Shown: positions 36,346 to 47,284, counted from the stretch's first letter. The stretch: 64,000 bases of DNA from Bradyrhizobium sp. ORS 285 (GCF_900176205.1 NZ_LT859959.1:7119001-7183000), one strand, 5' to 3'. Translations and numbers: made by a program. The notes: a model not told the origin generated them from the sequence alone.

Positions 36346-37056
36346 ATGGCCCTGCCCGCGACGCCACCTGCCTCCTTCCCGCCCGAACGGCTCGACCCGA
36401 GCCGGCGCGCGGCTCCGCAGGTGTTCGAGCGGCTGCGCGACCAGATCATCGGGCTGGCGCTGCCGCCGGGGGCGCCGCTGTCGCGTACCGCGCTGCAGTC
36501 CGAGTTCGGCCTGAGCTCGACGCCGATCCGCGACGCGCTGATGCGGCTGGCCGAGGAAGGGCTGGTCGACGTTTTCCCGCAGCACGCGACGCTGGTCAGC
36601 CGCATCGATGTCGGCCGGGCGCAGCAGGCGCAGTTCCTGCGGCAGGCGCTGGAGCTCGAGATCGTCCGCCTGCTGGCGCTGGCGCCGGCCGCCGCTCCGA
36701 CCGATGACCTCTATGCGCTGATCGCCCAGCAGCGGCGCTTCGCGAAGGACGGTGACTTCGCGTCCTTCACGGTGGTCGACAACGCCTTCCACGAACGGCT
36801 CTACACCGCCGCCGACAAGCACGAGCTATGGACGCTGGTGCGCAGCCGCAGCGGCCATATCGACCGTCTCAGGCGGCTGCATCTGCCCTCGCCCGGCAAG
36901 GGGCAGACCATCCTGCGCCACCACAAGCAGATCGTCGACGCCATCGCGGCCGGCCGGCCGGACGAGGCGCAGGCGCACCTGCGCGAGCACCTGACGGGCA
37001 CGCTGAGCGATCTCGCCACCATCCGCAGCCTCTGGCCTGACTATCTCAGCGGCTAG
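36346..37056 (+). CDS. GntR family transcriptional regulator (FCD subgroup)
   Basis: 236 aa. The N-terminal winged helix (about residues 25-90) has VFERLRDQIIGLALPPGAPL and the recognition helix GLSSTPIRDALMRLAEEGLV. The C-terminal FCD ligand domain (about 100-225) carries a metal-binding His set: NAFHERLYTAA, HKQIVDAI and AHLREHL. It is divergent from the importer/dehydratase operon with a perfect palindrome between them. It is predicted to repress that operon until the imported acid or a metabolite binds. Confidence 0.92.
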   Translation: MALPATPPASFPPERLDPSRRAAPQVFERLRDQIIGLALPPGAPLSRTALQSEFGLSSTPIRDALMRLAEEGLVDVFPQHATLVSRIDVGRAQQAQFLRQALELEIVRLLALAPAAAPTDDLYALIAQQRRFAKDGDFASFTVVDNAFHERLYTAADKHELWTLVRSRSGHIDRLRRLHLPSPGKGQTILRHHKQIVDAIAAGRPDEAQAHLREHLTGTLSDLATIRSLWPDYLSG

Positions 37057-37083
37057 CGCCGGCAGATCGACGCCGCCGCAACC

Positions 37084-39279
37084 TCAGGCCACCCCCCGGC
37101 GCGCCTGCCCGGCGCTGGTGCGACGTTCAGGGCCGCGGTAGTTCGGATCGTCCGCGACGCGCCGGTCGAGCGCGCCACTGCGCAGCCTGACGAAGAACTC
37201 CTGGACCTCGGCCGCGAGATTCTCGGCCACGCGGGAGACGTTGTTGGACGCACTCCGGACATTGTCCGCCGACTGGCTGGTCTCCTCGATGGCGGCGCTG
37301 ACGGTGGAGATGTTGGAGGCCAGCGTCTTGCTGCCTGACGCCGCCATCTGGACGTTGTGCGAGATCTCCCGCGTCGCCGCGCCCTGCTCCTCCACGGCGC
37401 TGGCAATGGCGGTGGTCACGTCGGCCATCTGCCGCATCGCGGTCGAAACCTCCTTCACCGAAGAGACCGCGTTGCTGGTCGAGCTCTGGATGCCCTGCAC
37501 GTGCTGGCTGATCTCCTGGGTCGCCTTGGCCGTCTGCTCGGCCAGCGACTTCACCTCCTGCGCCACGACCGCGAAGCCGCGGCCCGCCTCGCCGGCGCGC
37601 GCCGCCTCGATGGTTGCATTCAGCGCCAGCAGATTGGTCTGCGCCGCGATGGCCTGGATCAGGTCGACCACGGTCGAGATGCTCTGCGCCGCCTGCGCGA
37701 GCCCCTCGATCTCGGCCTCCGACCGGGCGGTCGTGGCATTGGCGTTGCGCACCGTGGCGTTGGACAGCTCGATCTGCCGGCCGATCTCGACGATGGAGCT
37801 CGTCAGTTGCTCGGCGGCGGCAGCGACCGTCTGCACGTTGACGGCGGTCTTTTCCGACGCGCCTGCCGCCGACGCGGCCTGATCGGTGGCGTGACCCGCG
37901 ATCCCCGTCAGCGACTCCGCCGTGTTCCTCATCACGCCGACATTGTCGTCGACCTCGGACAACAGCTCCGTCGACTTGATCCGGAACGCCTCGACCGCCG
38001 CTTCCATGTTGCGGTTCATCGCCTCGCGCGCTTCGGACTCGCGCATATAGTTGGCCGAGGCCTGCTGCTGGGCAATGACATTGTCGCGGAATTTCGCGAC
38101 CGCCTTCGAGACGTCGCCGATCTCGTCGCCGCGGCCGGCGGTGTTGAACTGGACCGTCGTGTCGCCATCGGACAGCCGGGCGGAATCCGTCACGAGCTCC
38201 CGGATCGGCCGCGTGATCGAGCGCGCAACGGCGATCGCAATGCCCACCCCCAGCGCGAGACCAACGGCGAGCAGCGTCCATTCCGCGAACAGCAAGCCCT
38301 CGATCGTGGCGGCGACGTCAGCCGAATCCTTGACCAGCACGTCCTGCTGGTTGGTCTTCAGCCCGCCGCCCAACGTGCCATCGGCGCGGCTCTTGCCGTC
38401 CAGCAGTTCGAGAAGCTTGTTGGCGCGTGGCGCCGCCTCGGTCGCCAGCAGGAACACGGCGACGTTCCACTGCGGCGACTGCCGGATCGCAAAGATCCTG
38501 TCCGGCAGCGACGCCAGTGCCTCGCTCGCCTTGGCGACCTTGTCGTAGGCGGCCTTTTGCGACGGCGTCAGCAGGCCGGATTGAGCTGCAATGATCGCGA
38601 CCGCGTTCCTGTAGTTGGTGTAGGGACCGGCGAACTTGTCGCGATCGGCGGCATCGCCCGAGGCGACGTAGAGGCGGAGCTGCGAGCCCGCCGCGGCGAG
38701 ATTGCCGCGCAGGTCGGCCATCGTCTTCAACAGACGCTTGCGCTCGGGCGTCGCCTCGAGTCCGTTCTCCTCGTCGATCATCTTGGTGACCTCGGCGAAC
38801 ATCGTCGCGATCAGCGGCGAGGCTTCGGCCGCGAGCAGCTTCGTCGCCGGATACGCCTCAGCCGTGAAGGCCACCGCTTCGGCCTTGTCCTGGGCGGCCC
38901 TGAACTCAGCCAACATCGGCTTGGCCTGGTCCCACAATGCGCGGTTCTCCGCGAGCCGGAAGCCTGTGGCCAGACGGTCGAATTGCTGGATCGTGTTGTC
39001 GAACTCCGCCCACAGCGCAGCGCGGCGCTGCTTCATGGCCGGATCTCCGGTGAGCAGATAGCCGCGGAGCGCCGCGAGCGTCGCGTGCAGATCGGCCACC
39101 AGCTGGGTACTGCTGATCGCCACGGGCGATCTGAGATCGACGATCTTGCGAAATTTCTCCGAGACATCGGAGACCGCCCAGGCCGAGTAGCCGACGGCGC
39201 AGCCGAGCAACATGCAGATCAAACCAAAGCCAGCGAGCAGCCGGCTTTGAATCTTCACGTTGGAAACCAAGCCAAACAT
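37084..39279 (-). CDS. methyl-accepting chemotaxis protein
   Basis: 731 aa from the ATG at 39279; the upstream TTG is less likely. TM1 (about 15-38) and TM2 (about 335-358) enclose a 300-residue helical periplasmic sensor. This is followed by HAMP (about 360-412) and a long cytoplasmic coiled coil with the signalling tip [20 protein letters not shown] and [23 protein letters not shown]. There is no C-terminal NWETF-type pentapeptide for CheR tethering; the tail ends in a basic [15 protein letters not shown]. It converges with gntR (27-nt gap). A CCGTA-N4-TACGG palindrome lies 213 nt upstream. Confidence 0.93.
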   Translation of the reverse strand: MFGLVSNVKIQSRLLAGFGLICMLLGCAVGYSAWAVSDVSEKFRKIVDLRSPVAISSTQLVADLHATLAALRGYLLTGDPAMKQRRAALWAEFDNTIQQFDRLATGFRLAENRALWDQAKPMLAEFRAAQDKAEAVAFTAEAYPATKLLAAEASPLIATMFAEVTKMIDEENGLEATPERKRLLKTMADLRGNLAAAGSQLRLYVASGDAADRDKFAGPYTNYRNAVAIIAAQSGLLTPSQKAAYDKVAKASEALASLPDRIFAIRQSPQWNVAVFLLATEAAPRANKLLELLDGKSRADGTLGGGLKTNQQDVLVKDSADVAATIEGLLFAEWTLLAVGLALGVGIAIAVARSITRPIRELVTDSARLSDGDTTVQFNTAGRGDEIGDVSKAVAKFRDNVIAQQQASANYMRESEAREAMNRNMEAAVEAFRIKSTELLSEVDDNVGVMRNTAESLTGIAGHATDQAASAAGASEKTAVNVQTVAAAAEQLTSSIVEIGRQIELSNATVRNANATTARSEAEIEGLAQAAQSISTVVDLIQAIAAQTNLLALNATIEAARAGEAGRGFAVVAQEVKSLAEQTAKATQEISQHVQGIQSSTSNAVSSVKEVSTAMRQMADVTTAIASAVEEQGAATREISHNVQMAASGSKTLASNISTVSAAIEETSQSADNVRSASNNVSRVAENLAAEVQEFFVRLRSGALDRRVADDPNYRGPERRTSAGQARRGVA

Positions 39280-39491
39280 TATATCCCCCAAACATTCCAG
39301 ACCGCCCGGCGCAGGGCCGGAGCGGCCAACTCACGCAATCGTCCTCGCTCGCCCGCGATCCCATCCCAAATCGCAGGTCTTCGACAATGTGCGGCAGGGC
39401 CGTGCATTCGGCCTTGACTGCCGAGCACAAGCACGGCGGGAACTTCCTTGACTTTTCTATCGACCGCATTAAGCGACTGTGAAGGGCCCCG

Positions 39492-39507
39492 GCCGTACAA
39501 CTACGGC
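39492..39507. promoter_or_regulatory. CCGTA-N4-TACGG palindrome, site 1 (mcp / receiver)
   Basis: GCCGTA-CAAC-TACGGC with 6-bp arms, between the divergent chemoreceptor (213 nt) and receiver gene (231 nt). The rest of this 458-bp intergenic region shows no other feature. One of seven copies in the signalling region. Confidence 0.7.
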
Positions 39508-39737
39508 GCGAGTGCCTCAAATGCAGGCAGGACCTGGTTCCGAGCAAGCTCGCCCCGTCGCGTCTCACGCCCGGTCCCGAATGTGCGGCTTTCGCCCATC
39601 TTTCCCCGCCTCCTGCCCGAGCCGTCCGATCCAGCATGTGACTTGAGTCGTGAAGCGCTTGCGGCCGGCCCCGAATTAGGCAAAACCTTTACAACTGACC
39701 GTTGGTCTTGCTGCCAGCCATTCGGGGAGCGCGGAGC

Positions 39738-40172
39738 GTGGCGAAGATACTGGTCGTGGATGACGACCCTGTCATGCAGCTGACGATTCAGCGCGTGCTC
39801 GAGCAGCACGGCCATGTCGTGACGGTTGCGGGCGACGGCCAAAAGGCGCTCGCCCGCTTCAACGGCGAAAGCTTCGATCTGGTGGTGCTCGACATCTTCA
39901 TGCCGGGCATGGATGGGCTGGAGGCGATGCGGCTGATCCTCAAGCGGGCGCCGAACGTTCCGATCATCATGACCTCAGGACGGCCGCAGACTCCGAGCTC
40001 GGTCGCGGAGCCCGATTATCTTACCATGGCCACCAAGCTGGGAGCCGTGTCCGCATTGCCGAAACCGTTCAAGCCGGCGACCCTGCTGACGATGGCTGCC
40101 GATTGCCTGGCCTCGGCAGGCAAGCAGGCTGCTTCACCCCGGCCAGACCAAGATGCTCTTCCGAACTCCTGA
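39738..40172 (+). CDS. single-domain response regulator
   Basis: 144 aa from a GTG start at 39738 (VAKILVVDDD), with GGGAGC upstream. It is a receiver domain with the acidic pocket (VVDDD), phosphoacceptor Asp52 in LVVLDIFMPGMDG, a Thr/Ser position in MTSG and the conserved Lys in LPKPFKP. The C-terminal 20 residues are an Ala/Pro tail without a DNA-binding domain. It lies just upstream of the large hybrid kinase, probably in the same operon, and may take phosphate from it. Confidence 0.9.
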   Translation: MAKILVVDDDPVMQLTIQRVLEQHGHVVTVAGDGQKALARFNGESFDLVVLDIFMPGMDGLEAMRLILKRAPNVPIIMTSGRPQTPSSVAEPDYLTMATKLGAVSALPKPFKPATLLTMAADCLASAGKQAASPRPDQDALPNS

Positions 40173-40194
40173 CAGCCGAACCGGCGCACCCTTG

Positions 40195-43100
40195 ATGAGC
40201 GACGCCCGGGGCGGGAGCGAGGCTGTCGGCCTTGGCCGCCGCATGACGCTGACGACGCGTCTGGCGATTGCGATGATCCTGTTGGTCGCGATCGCCGTGT
40301 TCGCGGTCGGCTGGCTCGGCTACCGCAGCCTCGAGCGGGCGCTGCTGCCGCGCGCCTTGGACCGCATCGAATCGCATTCGCGGCTGATGGCGACCGAGCT
40401 CGAGAACTATGTCGGCAGCGCGCGCAACGATCTCACCGCCTATCGCTCGACCCCGAACCTTGCAACGCTGATCCGAACACTCAAGAGCGGCATCCCGGAT
40501 CCGCTCGAAGGACTTCCCGCGCAGTCGTGGCGCGAGCGCGTCGCGATGCGCTATTTCGCCGAGCTGCAGGCCAAGCCGACCTACGCGATGATCCGCCTGG
40601 TCGGGATCGAGAACAATTATCGAGAGCTGATCCGCGTCGACCGGCTCGGGCCGGACAACGCCGTCCGGATCGTTCCCGAGAACCAGCTGATCGCGCGCGG
40701 CGAGCGCAACTACATCAAGGAGACGTTGAGCCTCACGCCCGGCGGCATCCGCATCTCGCCGATCGTCCTCGACGGCAACACGACCGATCCGAAGACCGGC
40801 GTACCGATGCTGTGCGTCGGCACGCCGCTGTTCGGGCCCGACGGCAAGCCGTTCGCGATCCTGCTGCTCGATCTCGACATGCGTCCGATCTTCGCGCATC
40901 TGCGCAACGCCGCGCGTCCGGGCGGCCAGATCTACGTCGTGAATGCCCGCGGCGATTATCTGTTTCATCCCGAATCCGACCGGGAGTTCGCCTCGAAGCG
41001 CGGCCAGTCAACACGCTGGCAGGACGACTTTCCGGCGCTTGCCAGCGCGACTGGCGCTGCGGACGGCTTTGCGCGGATCGTGCACGATGATGCCGACCGG
41101 CCCGGCGGCGTTGCCTTCGCCCCGGCACTGCTGGCCGGGCAGGAATGGATCGCGGTCATCGAGACGATCCCGAACACCGCGTTCATGGCGCCGGCGCTGG
41201 CCATCCGCAAGACCGCGATCGAGGTCGGCCTGATCGCGATGCTGTGCGCGGCCGCGCTCGCCTTCGTGGTCGCACGCTCGCTGACGCGGCCGATCAATCA
41301 GCTGACCCAGGCGGTGGAAGGCGTCGGCCGGGGTGAAGCCGTGAAGATTCCGCTGGAGGCGGTGGGCGAGACCGGCGTACTGGCGCGCGCCTTTGCCCGC
41401 GTGCTGGACGAGGTCCGTGCCAAGACGGCCGAATTGGAACGCGAGGTCCAGGAGCACTATCTCACCGAAGCAGCGCGTGACCATTTCGCCGCGCGCGAAC
41501 GCCTCTACAGTGCCGCGGTGGAATCGTCGAACGACGCGATCGTGACGATGGCGCTCGACGGCAGCATCACCGCATGGAACCCGGCCGCCGAGACCATGCT
41601 GGGCTACTCCGCCGAGGAGGCCGTCGGGCGGCAGGCCGACTTCGTGGTGCCGCCGGACCGCATGGCCGAGGCGCAGGACCTCCTGGTGCGCGTGGCTCGC
41701 GGCGAGCGGATCCAGCATTTCGAGACCGTGCGCATCCGCAAGGATGGCGAGCCGATCCTGGTCTCGCTGAGCGTCTCACCGATCAAATCGCCGAGCGGCC
41801 AGATCATCGGCGCCTCCAAGATCGCGCGTGACATGACCGAAAGCCGCAGGACCGAGCAGGCACTGCGACAGCAGACCGAAGAACGCCGGCGCATCTTCGA
41901 GACCTCGCAGGATCTCATCCTGATCACCGACCGGAGCGGCGTGCTGGTGCAGGTCTCGCCGAGCGTGGAGGCGATCCTCGGCTACAAGCCGGCCGAAATG
42001 ATCGGCCGCAGCGGCGCCGATTTCATCCACCCCGACGATCTCGCCAAGGCCCGTGAAGAGCTGCGCGCCTCACGTCTGGGCTTGCGCGCACGCACGTCAG
42101 ACGGACGCTACGTCCACAAGGATGGCCGTGTCGTCACGCTGTCCTGGACCTCGAACTGGTCGGAGCCGGTGCAGCGCCATTTCTTCATCGGGCGCGACAT
42201 GACGGAAAGCCGGCTGGCGCAGGAAACCTTGCGCGAGAGCGAGCAGCTCGCCCGCAACATCGTCGAAACGGCGCTCGATGCCTTCGTGCAGATCGACGAC
42301 AAGGGCGCGATCCTGAACTGGAACTCACAAGCCGAGAAGATCTTCGGCTGGTCGCGCGCCGAGATCATCGGCAAGGACGTGTTCGACGTGATCACGGTCC
42401 ACGGCGAGGGCGAGGAATTGCGCGCCGCGCTCGGCCGCATCGTGATGACCGGCCAGGCCTCCGCGCTCGGCGTCGGCCGGCGGCGCGAGGTGATGGTCAA
42501 GCGGCGCGACGGCCGCGAGTTCAAGGCCGAGGCGAGCGTCACGGCACTGAAGACCCGCAATGGCTTCGTGCTCAACAGCTTCTTCCGCGACCTGACCGAC
42601 AAGATCGCGACAGAGGAGCGGATTCGCCAGTCGGAGAAGATGGAGGCCATCGGCCAGCTCACCGGCGGCATCGCGCACGACTTCAACAACATCCTCACCG
42701 TGATCACCGGCACGATCGAGATCCTCGCGGCGGCCGTCGCCAAGGAACCGCAGCTGGCCGCGATCACCCGGATGATCGACGAGGCGGCCGCGCGCGGCGC
42801 CGATCTCACCCAGCACCTGCTGGCCTTCGCGCGCCGGCAGCCGCTGCAGCCGCGCGAGGTCGACGTCAATACGCTGATCATCGACACCGCCAAGCTGCTG
42901 CGGCCGACACTCGGCGAGCAGGTCGAAATCGAGTCCGTGTTCCAGGACGAAGCCTGCGTCGCGCATGTCGACCCGAACCAGCTCGCCACGGCGATCATCA
43001 ATCTGGCGCTCAATGCCCGCGACGCCATGCCGAATGGCGGCAAGCTGATCCTGGAGACGGGATGGGCCGATCTCGACGAGAACTATGCGAGCCTCTACGA

Positions 43101-43764
43101 CGACGTCAGGCCGGGCCGCTACGCGATGATCGCGGTGAGCGACAGCGGCAGTGGCATTCCGGCCGGGATCATCGACAAGGTCTTCAATCCGTTCTTCACC
43201 TCCAAGGGTCCGGGCAAGGGCACCGGCCTCGGCTTGTCGATGGTGTACGGCTTCGTGAAACAGTCAGCCGGTCACATCCGGATCTATAGCGAGGAAGGCC
43301 ACGGCACCACCATCCGCATGTACCTGCCGCCCGGCAGCGACGGCGCCGTCGTGTCGTCAGCGGGAACCGCGCCGGCCATTGAAGGCGGCCATGAGACGAT
43401 CCTGGTGGTCGAGGACGATCGGCTGGTGCGCGGCTATGTTCTCGCCCAGCTCCATGCGCTGGGCTATGCCACGCTCGAGGCCGGCAATGCTGCCGAGGCG
43501 CTCGCGATCACCAATGCCGGCGAGCGCTTCGATCTGCTGTTCACCGACATCATCATGCCGGGGACGATGAACGGGCGCCAGCTTGCCTCCGAGATCCAGC
43601 GGATCCGCCCCCGCCAGCCGGTGCTGTTCACGTCGGGCTATACCGAGAATGCCGTCGTGCATCACGGCCGTCTCGACGAAGGGATCCTGCTGCTGCCTAA
43701 GCCCTATCGCAAATCCGAGCTGGCCAAGATGGTCCGCAAGGCGCTCGCGACGAACCAGGCGTGA
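40195..43764 (+). CDS. membrane hybrid histidine kinase (Cache, HAMP, PAS x3, kinase, receiver)
   Basis: 1189 aa from the ATG at 40195. An earlier ATG (40153) would overlap the receiver gene by 20 nt and a later one (40243) would still keep TM1. Order: TM1 (about 22-42), an extracytoplasmic Cache-type sensor (about 45-345), TM2, HAMP (about 365-420), PAS domains (about 440-560, 565-680, 685-805), and the HisKA H-box [13 protein letters not shown] with His828. These are followed by HATPase (N-box [11 protein letters not shown]1 [10 protein letters not shown]2 [13 protein letters not shown]) and a C-terminal receiver with Asp in [10 protein letters not shown]. It is complete and probably active. 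Confidence 0.93.
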   Translation: MSDARGGSEAVGLGRRMTLTTRLAIAMILLVAIAVFAVGWLGYRSLERALLPRALDRIESHSRLMATELENYVGSARNDLTAYRSTPNLATLIRTLKSGIPDPLEGLPAQSWRERVAMRYFAELQAKPTYAMIRLVGIENNYRELIRVDRLGPDNAVRIVPENQLIARGERNYIKETLSLTPGGIRISPIVLDGNTTDPKTGVPMLCVGTPLFGPDGKPFAILLLDLDMRPIFAHLRNAARPGGQIYVVNARGDYLFHPESDREFASKRGQSTRWQDDFPALASATGAADGFARIVHDDADRPGGVAFAPALLAGQEWIAVIETIPNTAFMAPALAIRKTAIEVGLIAMLCAAALAFVVARSLTRPINQLTQAVEGVGRGEAVKIPLEAVGETGVLARAFARVLDEVRAKTAELEREVQEHYLTEAARDHFAARERLYSAAVESSNDAIVTMALDGSITAWNPAAETMLGYSAEEAVGRQADFVVPPDRMAEAQDLLVRVARGERIQHFETVRIRKDGEPILVSLSVSPIKSPSGQIIGASKIARDMTESRRTEQALRQQTEERRRIFETSQDLILITDRSGVLVQVSPSVEAILGYKPAEMIGRSGADFIHPDDLAKAREELRASRLGLRARTSDGRYVHKDGRVVTLSWTSNWSEPVQRHFFIGRDMTESRLAQETLRESEQLARNIVETALDAFVQIDDKGAILNWNSQAEKIFGWSRAEIIGKDVFDVITVHGEGEELRAALGRIVMTGQASALGVGRRREVMVKRRDGREFKAEASVTALKTRNGFVLNSFFRDLTDKIATEERIRQSEKMEAIGQLTGGIAHDFNNILTVITGTIEILAAAVAKEPQLAAITRMIDEAAARGADLTQHLLAFARRQPLQPREVDVNTLIIDTAKLLRPTLGEQVEIESVFQDEACVAHVDPNQLATAIINLALNARDAMPNGGKLILETGWADLDENYASLYDDVRPGRYAMIAVSDSGSGIPAGIIDKVFNPFFTSKGPGKGTGLGLSMVYGFVKQSAGHIRIYSEEGHGTTIRMYLPPGSDGAVVSSAGTAPAIEGGHETILVVEDDRLVRGYVLAQLHALGYATLEAGNAAEALAITNAGERFDLLFTDIIMPGTMNGRQLASEIQRIRPRQPVLFTSGYTENAVVHHGRLDEGILLLPKPYRKSELAKMVRKALATNQA

Positions 43765-43791
43765 CGCGGCAGAGTCGGCACGCCTGCAGCA

Positions 43792-43827
43792 ACAAGCAGG
43801 CAGCTCGCCGGCCGCCCTGCTGCTTGT
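43792..43827. terminator. candidate bidirectional terminator
   Basis: ACAAGCA...GCAG pairs with CTGC...TGCTTGT around a GC-rich loop, between the convergent hybrid kinase and FixJ-like genes (64-nt gap). Confidence 0.45.
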
Positions 43828-43828
43828 C

Positions 43829-44464
43829 TCAATTGGCGCGCGAGGCGGTCATCACGATGCGGATCAGGTCAGCCGCATTGCGCGCGCCAAGCTTCTTCAT
43901 GATGTTGGCGCGGTGATCCTCGATCGTGCGCGGGCTGATGCCGAGCGTGCGCCCCGCCTCCTTGTTGGAGGCTCCCGCGGTGAACTGCTCCAGGACCTCG
44001 CGCTCACGCCGCGTCAACGGCTCGCGGCCGGGGAAATGCAGCGATCCGATCTTCGGCGAGGCATTCTCCTTCTGCCGCCGCGCAAAGGCACCGATCGCCT
44101 CGTTCAGGCGGGCCACGATCTCGCTGCCGCGAAACGGCTTCTCGATGAAGTCGAGCGCGCCGTTCTTGATCGCATTCACCGCCATCGGAATATCGCCCTG
44201 GCCCGAGATCATGAAGATCGGAGCCGGGTAGTCCTCGCCGTGCAGTTCCCTGAGGATGTCGAGCCCGGATTTTCCGGGGATATGCACGTCGAGCAGAATG
44301 CAGGACGGCGTCCGGCTTCGCGCCACCGCCAACAACGCGGCCCCATCCGCAAAGCAGATCACCTCATATCCACCCGCCGACAGAACCATCGACAGGGTGT
44401 CGCGCACGGCTGGGTCGTCATCGACGACAAAAATCTCACCGCGGGAAGTTGTTTGTTCGGCCAT
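43829..44464 (-). CDS. FixJ-like response regulator (REC + LuxR HTH)
   Basis: 211 aa from the ATG at 44464. The receiver domain (residues 9-125) has DDD at 15-17, Asp59 in ILLDVHIPGKSGL and the Lys in IEKPF. The C-terminal LuxR/NarL HTH (about 145-205) has LTRREREVLEQFTAGASNKE and recognition segment ISPRTIEDHRANIMKKLGAR. It resembles FixJ/TodT-type activators. It converges with the hybrid kinase, its probable partner. A CCGTA-N4-TACGG palindrome lies 80 nt upstream. Its recognition helix is similar to that of the REC-less LuxR protein at 59944-60531. Confidence 0.92.
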   Translation of the reverse strand: MAEQTTSRGEIFVVDDDPAVRDTLSMVLSAGGYEVICFADGAALLAVARSRTPSCILLDVHIPGKSGLDILRELHGEDYPAPIFMISGQGDIPMAVNAIKNGALDFIEKPFRGSEIVARLNEAIGAFARRQKENASPKIGSLHFPGREPLTRREREVLEQFTAGASNKEAGRTLGISPRTIEDHRANIMKKLGARNAADLIRIVMTASRAN

Positions 44465-44543
44465 GGGCGAGTGCTCTTGCAAAGGGAGAAGAAACAATGA
44501 AAGCGCGTTTTATGATACCATACTCGTGCGGTGTTTTGGGCAC

Positions 44544-44557
44544 CCGTATTTGTACGG
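44544..44557. promoter_or_regulatory. CCGTA-N4-TACGG palindrome, site 2 (FixJ-like regulator)
   Basis: CCGTA-TTTG-TACGG (CCGTA-CAAA-TACGG on the gene's strand), 80 nt before the start of the FixJ-like gene. The position suits autoregulation. Confidence 0.7.
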
Positions 44558-44916
44558 CTTATGACCCGAACCCACAAGTAGTAGCTGTGGATCGCAACCG
44601 CCATCACGAGAACACGATCTGAACACGATCACAAGGCAGTCCTTGTGGATCGCATGCTGCCCTGCAAAACACATCGGCGCCGACGCGATCATGATCGAGG
44701 TCAAACCGAAGCAGCGAGCATCGTGCGCGTGCGGCGGTGGCTGCCGCGTTCCCGTCGATGACCGATGCTGTGGCTGATTGGATTTCTGCACGACATTCGA
44801 CACAGGGGGCAGGAACAGCAGCCTGCTTTGCCCTTGTTTTGATCACGCCGCGATGAGGTCGCAGCGTTGCCTATCTTTGCGACTCGTGAGCCACGAGGCG
44901 GCCCGTGTGGTCTGCT
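44558..44916. other. intergenic region with a short direct repeat
   Basis: TGTGGATCGCA occurs at 44586-44596 and 44644-44654, and GAACACGATC is repeated in tandem between them. No gene was found. It lies between the FixJ-like promoter and the end of the che cluster. Confidence 0.45.
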
Positions 44917-45426
44917 TCAAGACCGATGCTTTGCGGCAACACCTTCTGCGGCGACGCCACCCCAGGTGTGAACCACCGGCAGGCCGAGCGCCGTCTTGCC
45001 GAGATTGGCGAGGTAGATGCGCAAGGCGGCCAGATCGACCGGCTTCGGCAGGCTCTGCAGATCGATCCCGAGCGAGCGGGCATAGAGCCGGGCTGCGATG
45101 CGTCGCGCCGCGTCCATGCCGCTGATGACGATCACGGAGCCAGCGAAGCGGCTGTCGGCGATCGCCTTGAGGACCTCGGTGCCGTCTCCATCCTCGAGCA
45201 TGAGATCGAGCGTCACGCAATCGAAGCGCTTGTCGCGCACCTCGCGGATGGCATCATTGCAGGTGGAAACGACGGTGACCGCATGGCCGGCCTGCTTGGC
45301 CGCCAGCGAGATCAACGTCCGCTGTGCCGCGTCGTCATCGACGACCAGAAGCTGCAGGGCACGCCGATCGCCCTCCTCGACAGCCTCTGGCCGGTTGGTC
45401 GCAGGTTCCGAACTCATGACCGACAT
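44917..45426 (-). CDS. atypical single-domain response regulator
   Basis: 169 aa from the ATG at 45426 (CCAGGAACGACCA upstream). It is a receiver with VVDDD, a phosphoacceptor Asp in CVTLDLMLEDGDG and SGMD at the Thr/Ser position. The beta5 motif is LQSLPKPVDL, placed after an expanded alpha4 (RRIAARLYARSLGID). The same features recur in the receiver at 56371-56784, so the two are paralogues. The C-terminus is a short tail without an output domain. It is the last gene of the che cluster, 185 nt behind the PilZ-like gene. Confidence 0.85.
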   Translation of the reverse strand: MSVMSSEPATNRPEAVEEGDRRALQLLVVDDDAAQRTLISLAAKQAGHAVTVVSTCNDAIREVRDKRFDCVTLDLMLEDGDGTEVLKAIADSRFAGSVIVISGMDAARRIAARLYARSLGIDLQSLPKPVDLAALRIYLANLGKTALGLPVVHTWGGVAAEGVAAKHRS

Positions 45427-45519
45427 TGGTCGTTCCTGGCAATATTGACTGACTTCATCGTCATACACGTCCGATCCTGCGGCCAGGTAAAAGCTGTGCC
45501 CGAAAAACAGCCCGCTCGC

Positions 45520-45606
45520 TTAGGACTTGCGCAGGAGGTTCGGCAACTCATCGCTTCGCCGGATCGTCACGCGCAGGCTGCCGACGATCCGGCAGAACTC
45601 GGGCAT
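45520..45606 (-). CDS. possible 28-aa small ORF
   Basis: An ATG 5 nt after the stop of the PilZ-like gene opens MPEFCRIVGSLRVTIRRSDE and continues to a stop at 45520. Codon use is GC3-rich and coding-like, and the position allows coupled translation. There is no recognised family, and it could be chance. Confidence 0.25.
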   Translation of the reverse strand: MPEFCRIVGSLRVTIRRSDELPNLLRKS

Positions 45607-45611
45607 TGGAA

Positions 45612-45935
45612 TTAGTTGACGGTCGCTTCCTGGCCGGCGGATGCGCCGCCGCGCTTCTTCTTGTTCTTCCCCTTGATGAACTGAATGTCCATCTCGGCGC
45701 CGTTGACCCGGACCAGTTCGCAACGCCTGTAGGCGAGGCCGGTCGAGGACAGCAGCAGAAAGAACTCCTTCAGGTTCAATCCCTGAATCGAGCCCTCGAC
45801 GGTCAGCACCGCGTCGTTGTCCGAGATCGCGTTGAGCTGACAATCGCGCCGCCAGGTGCCGTCGATGCCCATGATACAGACATCGTAGCCCCGGCTGAAC
45901 GTGACGCGCTCCGTACCTTTGTTCTCTTCAGACAT
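45612..45935 (-). CDS. PilZ-like domain protein
   Basis: 107 aa. Small beta-barrel-like protein between cheR and a receiver. ERVTFSRGYDVCIMGIDG and CQLNAISDNDAVLTVEGS align by eye with PilZ strands. However, the c-di-GMP-binding RxxxR is RxxxxR and the (D/N)xSxxG motif is AISDND, so ligand binding is doubtful. The C-terminus is Lys-rich (KGKNKKKRGG). PilZ proteins adjust flagellar motor or chemotaxis output. The assignment rests on general resemblance and context. Confidence 0.55.
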   Translation of the reverse strand: MSEENKGTERVTFSRGYDVCIMGIDGTWRRDCQLNAISDNDAVLTVEGSIQGLNLKEFFLLLSSTGLAYRRCELVRVNGAEMDIQFIKGKNKKKRGGASAGQEATVN

Positions 45936-45970
45936 CTTTGTGTCCTGCTCTGGTGCCGTGACGGCGAGAT

Positions 45971-46834
45971 CTAGTTGCCGACTGCGACCCTGGCGCCGGG
46001 AAGCGGCGCCTTCGCTGTTGAAGCCACGCCGCTCGGACGATACAGGCCTCGACGGTCTGCGAGCGGCTTGAACACGTCGGTGAGACCGACCACCGTTTCC
46101 GCGGCACCGAGCACCAGGAAGCCGTCCGGCTCCATCAGCTTGGCTAGCCGGCCGAAGATGTTGATCTTCGTGTCCTGATCAAAATAGATCAGCACGTTGC
46201 GGCAGAACACCACGTCGAAGGTGCCGAGCTGCGAGAAGTCGTGCAGCAAATTGAGCTGACGATGCTGCACCATGCCGCGCACGTCGGAATTGATCTGCCA
46301 GAGCTCGCCCGCCTGCTTGAAGTACTTGACCAGAAGCTGGATCGGCAGCCCGCGCTGCACCTCGAACTGGCTGTAGAGACCCGCCTTCGACTTCTCCAGC
46401 ACTTCCTGGGACAGGTCGGTAGCGATGATCTCGACGCGCCATCCGCTGAGCGTAGCGCCCATTTCCTTGAGCGACATTGCCAGCGAGTACGGCTCCTGGC
46501 CGGTCGAGCAGGCCGCGCACCAGATCCGGATCGACTTGCGGTTGGCACGCGCCTTCAACAGCTCCGGCATGATCACGTCGCGGAAGTGATCGAACGGAAC
46601 CTTGTCGCGGAAGAAGAACGTCTCGTTGGTCGTCATCGCTTCGACGACCTGGCTGATGAGCGTGCTCGATCCGTCCTTCAGCTTCTGGACGAGGTCGCTG
46701 ATGCTGGCGAGCCCGGCCTTGCGCGCGAGCGGCAGCAGGCGGCTCTCGATCAAATATTGCTTGTCGGCTGACAGGTCGAGACCTGACTTGTCTCGAAGCA
46801 GCTTGCGCAGGAATTCATAATCTGGCTGGTTCAC
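45971..46834 (-). CDS. cheR: chemotaxis protein methyltransferase CheR
   Basis: 287 aa. The N-terminal helical CheR_N (about 1-70, LIESRLLPLARKAGL) is followed by the SAM-dependent methyltransferase domain: TTNETFFFRDKVPFDHF, the SAM-binding IWCAACSTGQEPYSLAM, and VFCRNVLIYFD. It methylates glutamates on chemoreceptors with S-adenosylmethionine. It lies 30 nt downstream of cheY in the cheA-W-Y-R order. No cheB or cheD is in this cluster. Confidence 0.95.
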   Translation of the reverse strand: MNQPDYEFLRKLLRDKSGLDLSADKQYLIESRLLPLARKAGLASISDLVQKLKDGSSTLISQVVEAMTTNETFFFRDKVPFDHFRDVIMPELLKARANRKSIRIWCAACSTGQEPYSLAMSLKEMGATLSGWRVEIIATDLSQEVLEKSKAGLYSQFEVQRGLPIQLLVKYFKQAGELWQINSDVRGMVQHRQLNLLHDFSQLGTFDVVFCRNVLIYFDQDTKINIFGRLAKLMEPDGFLVLGAAETVVGLTDVFKPLADRRGLYRPSGVASTAKAPLPGARVAVGN

Positions 46835-46864
46835 GGACGGCCTCTTCTGGGCAGACGAAGGGGA

Positions 46865-47254
46865 TCAGGCGGATTCGGCTGAGAGCGCCTGGATGAGACC
46901 GACTTCCTGGAATTTCGCGGCGACAATTTCCTTGTCGAATGGCTTCATGATGTATTCGTTGGCGCCGGCATTCAGCGCGCGCGAGATGTGGTCGATGTCG
47001 TTCTCGGTGGTGCAGAACACCACCTTCGGCGTCTCGCCACTCGGCATCCGACGCAGGCGTCCGAGAAAATCGTAGCCGTCCATCACCGGCATGTTCCAGT
47101 CCAGCAGGATCGCGTCCGGGAGGGCCTTTGTGCAGAGCTCCAAGGCCTGCTCGCCATCCTCCGCCTCGACGACCGAGAAACCCAGTTCCTCCAGGATGCG
47201 GCGCGCGATCTTGCGTACGACGCTGGAGTCATCCACGACCAGACAGGTCTTCAT
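46865..47254 (-). CDS. chemotaxis response regulator CheY-type
   Basis: 129 aa, a single receiver domain: VVDDS acidic pocket, Asp52 in ILLDWNMPVMDGYDF, Thr in CTTEND and Lys in IMKPFDKE. Located between cheW and cheR, it is a CheA phospho-target acting on the motor or as a phosphate sink. It is about the usual CheY length. A second CheY is at 55755-56144. Confidence 0.92.
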   Translation of the reverse strand: MKTCLVVDDSSVVRKIARRILEELGFSVVEAEDGEQALELCTKALPDAILLDWNMPVMDGYDFLGRLRRMPSGETPKVVFCTTENDIDHISRALNAGANEYIMKPFDKEIVAAKFQEVGLIQALSAESA

Positions 47255-47284
47255 TGTTGTCTCTCCTTTGAGACGGTTGACGGG

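Noticed and set aside
44604..44846. 80-aa minus frame between the FixJ-like gene and the che cluster
   Set aside because: Cys/Ala-rich, no ribosome-binding site, crosses short direct repeats.
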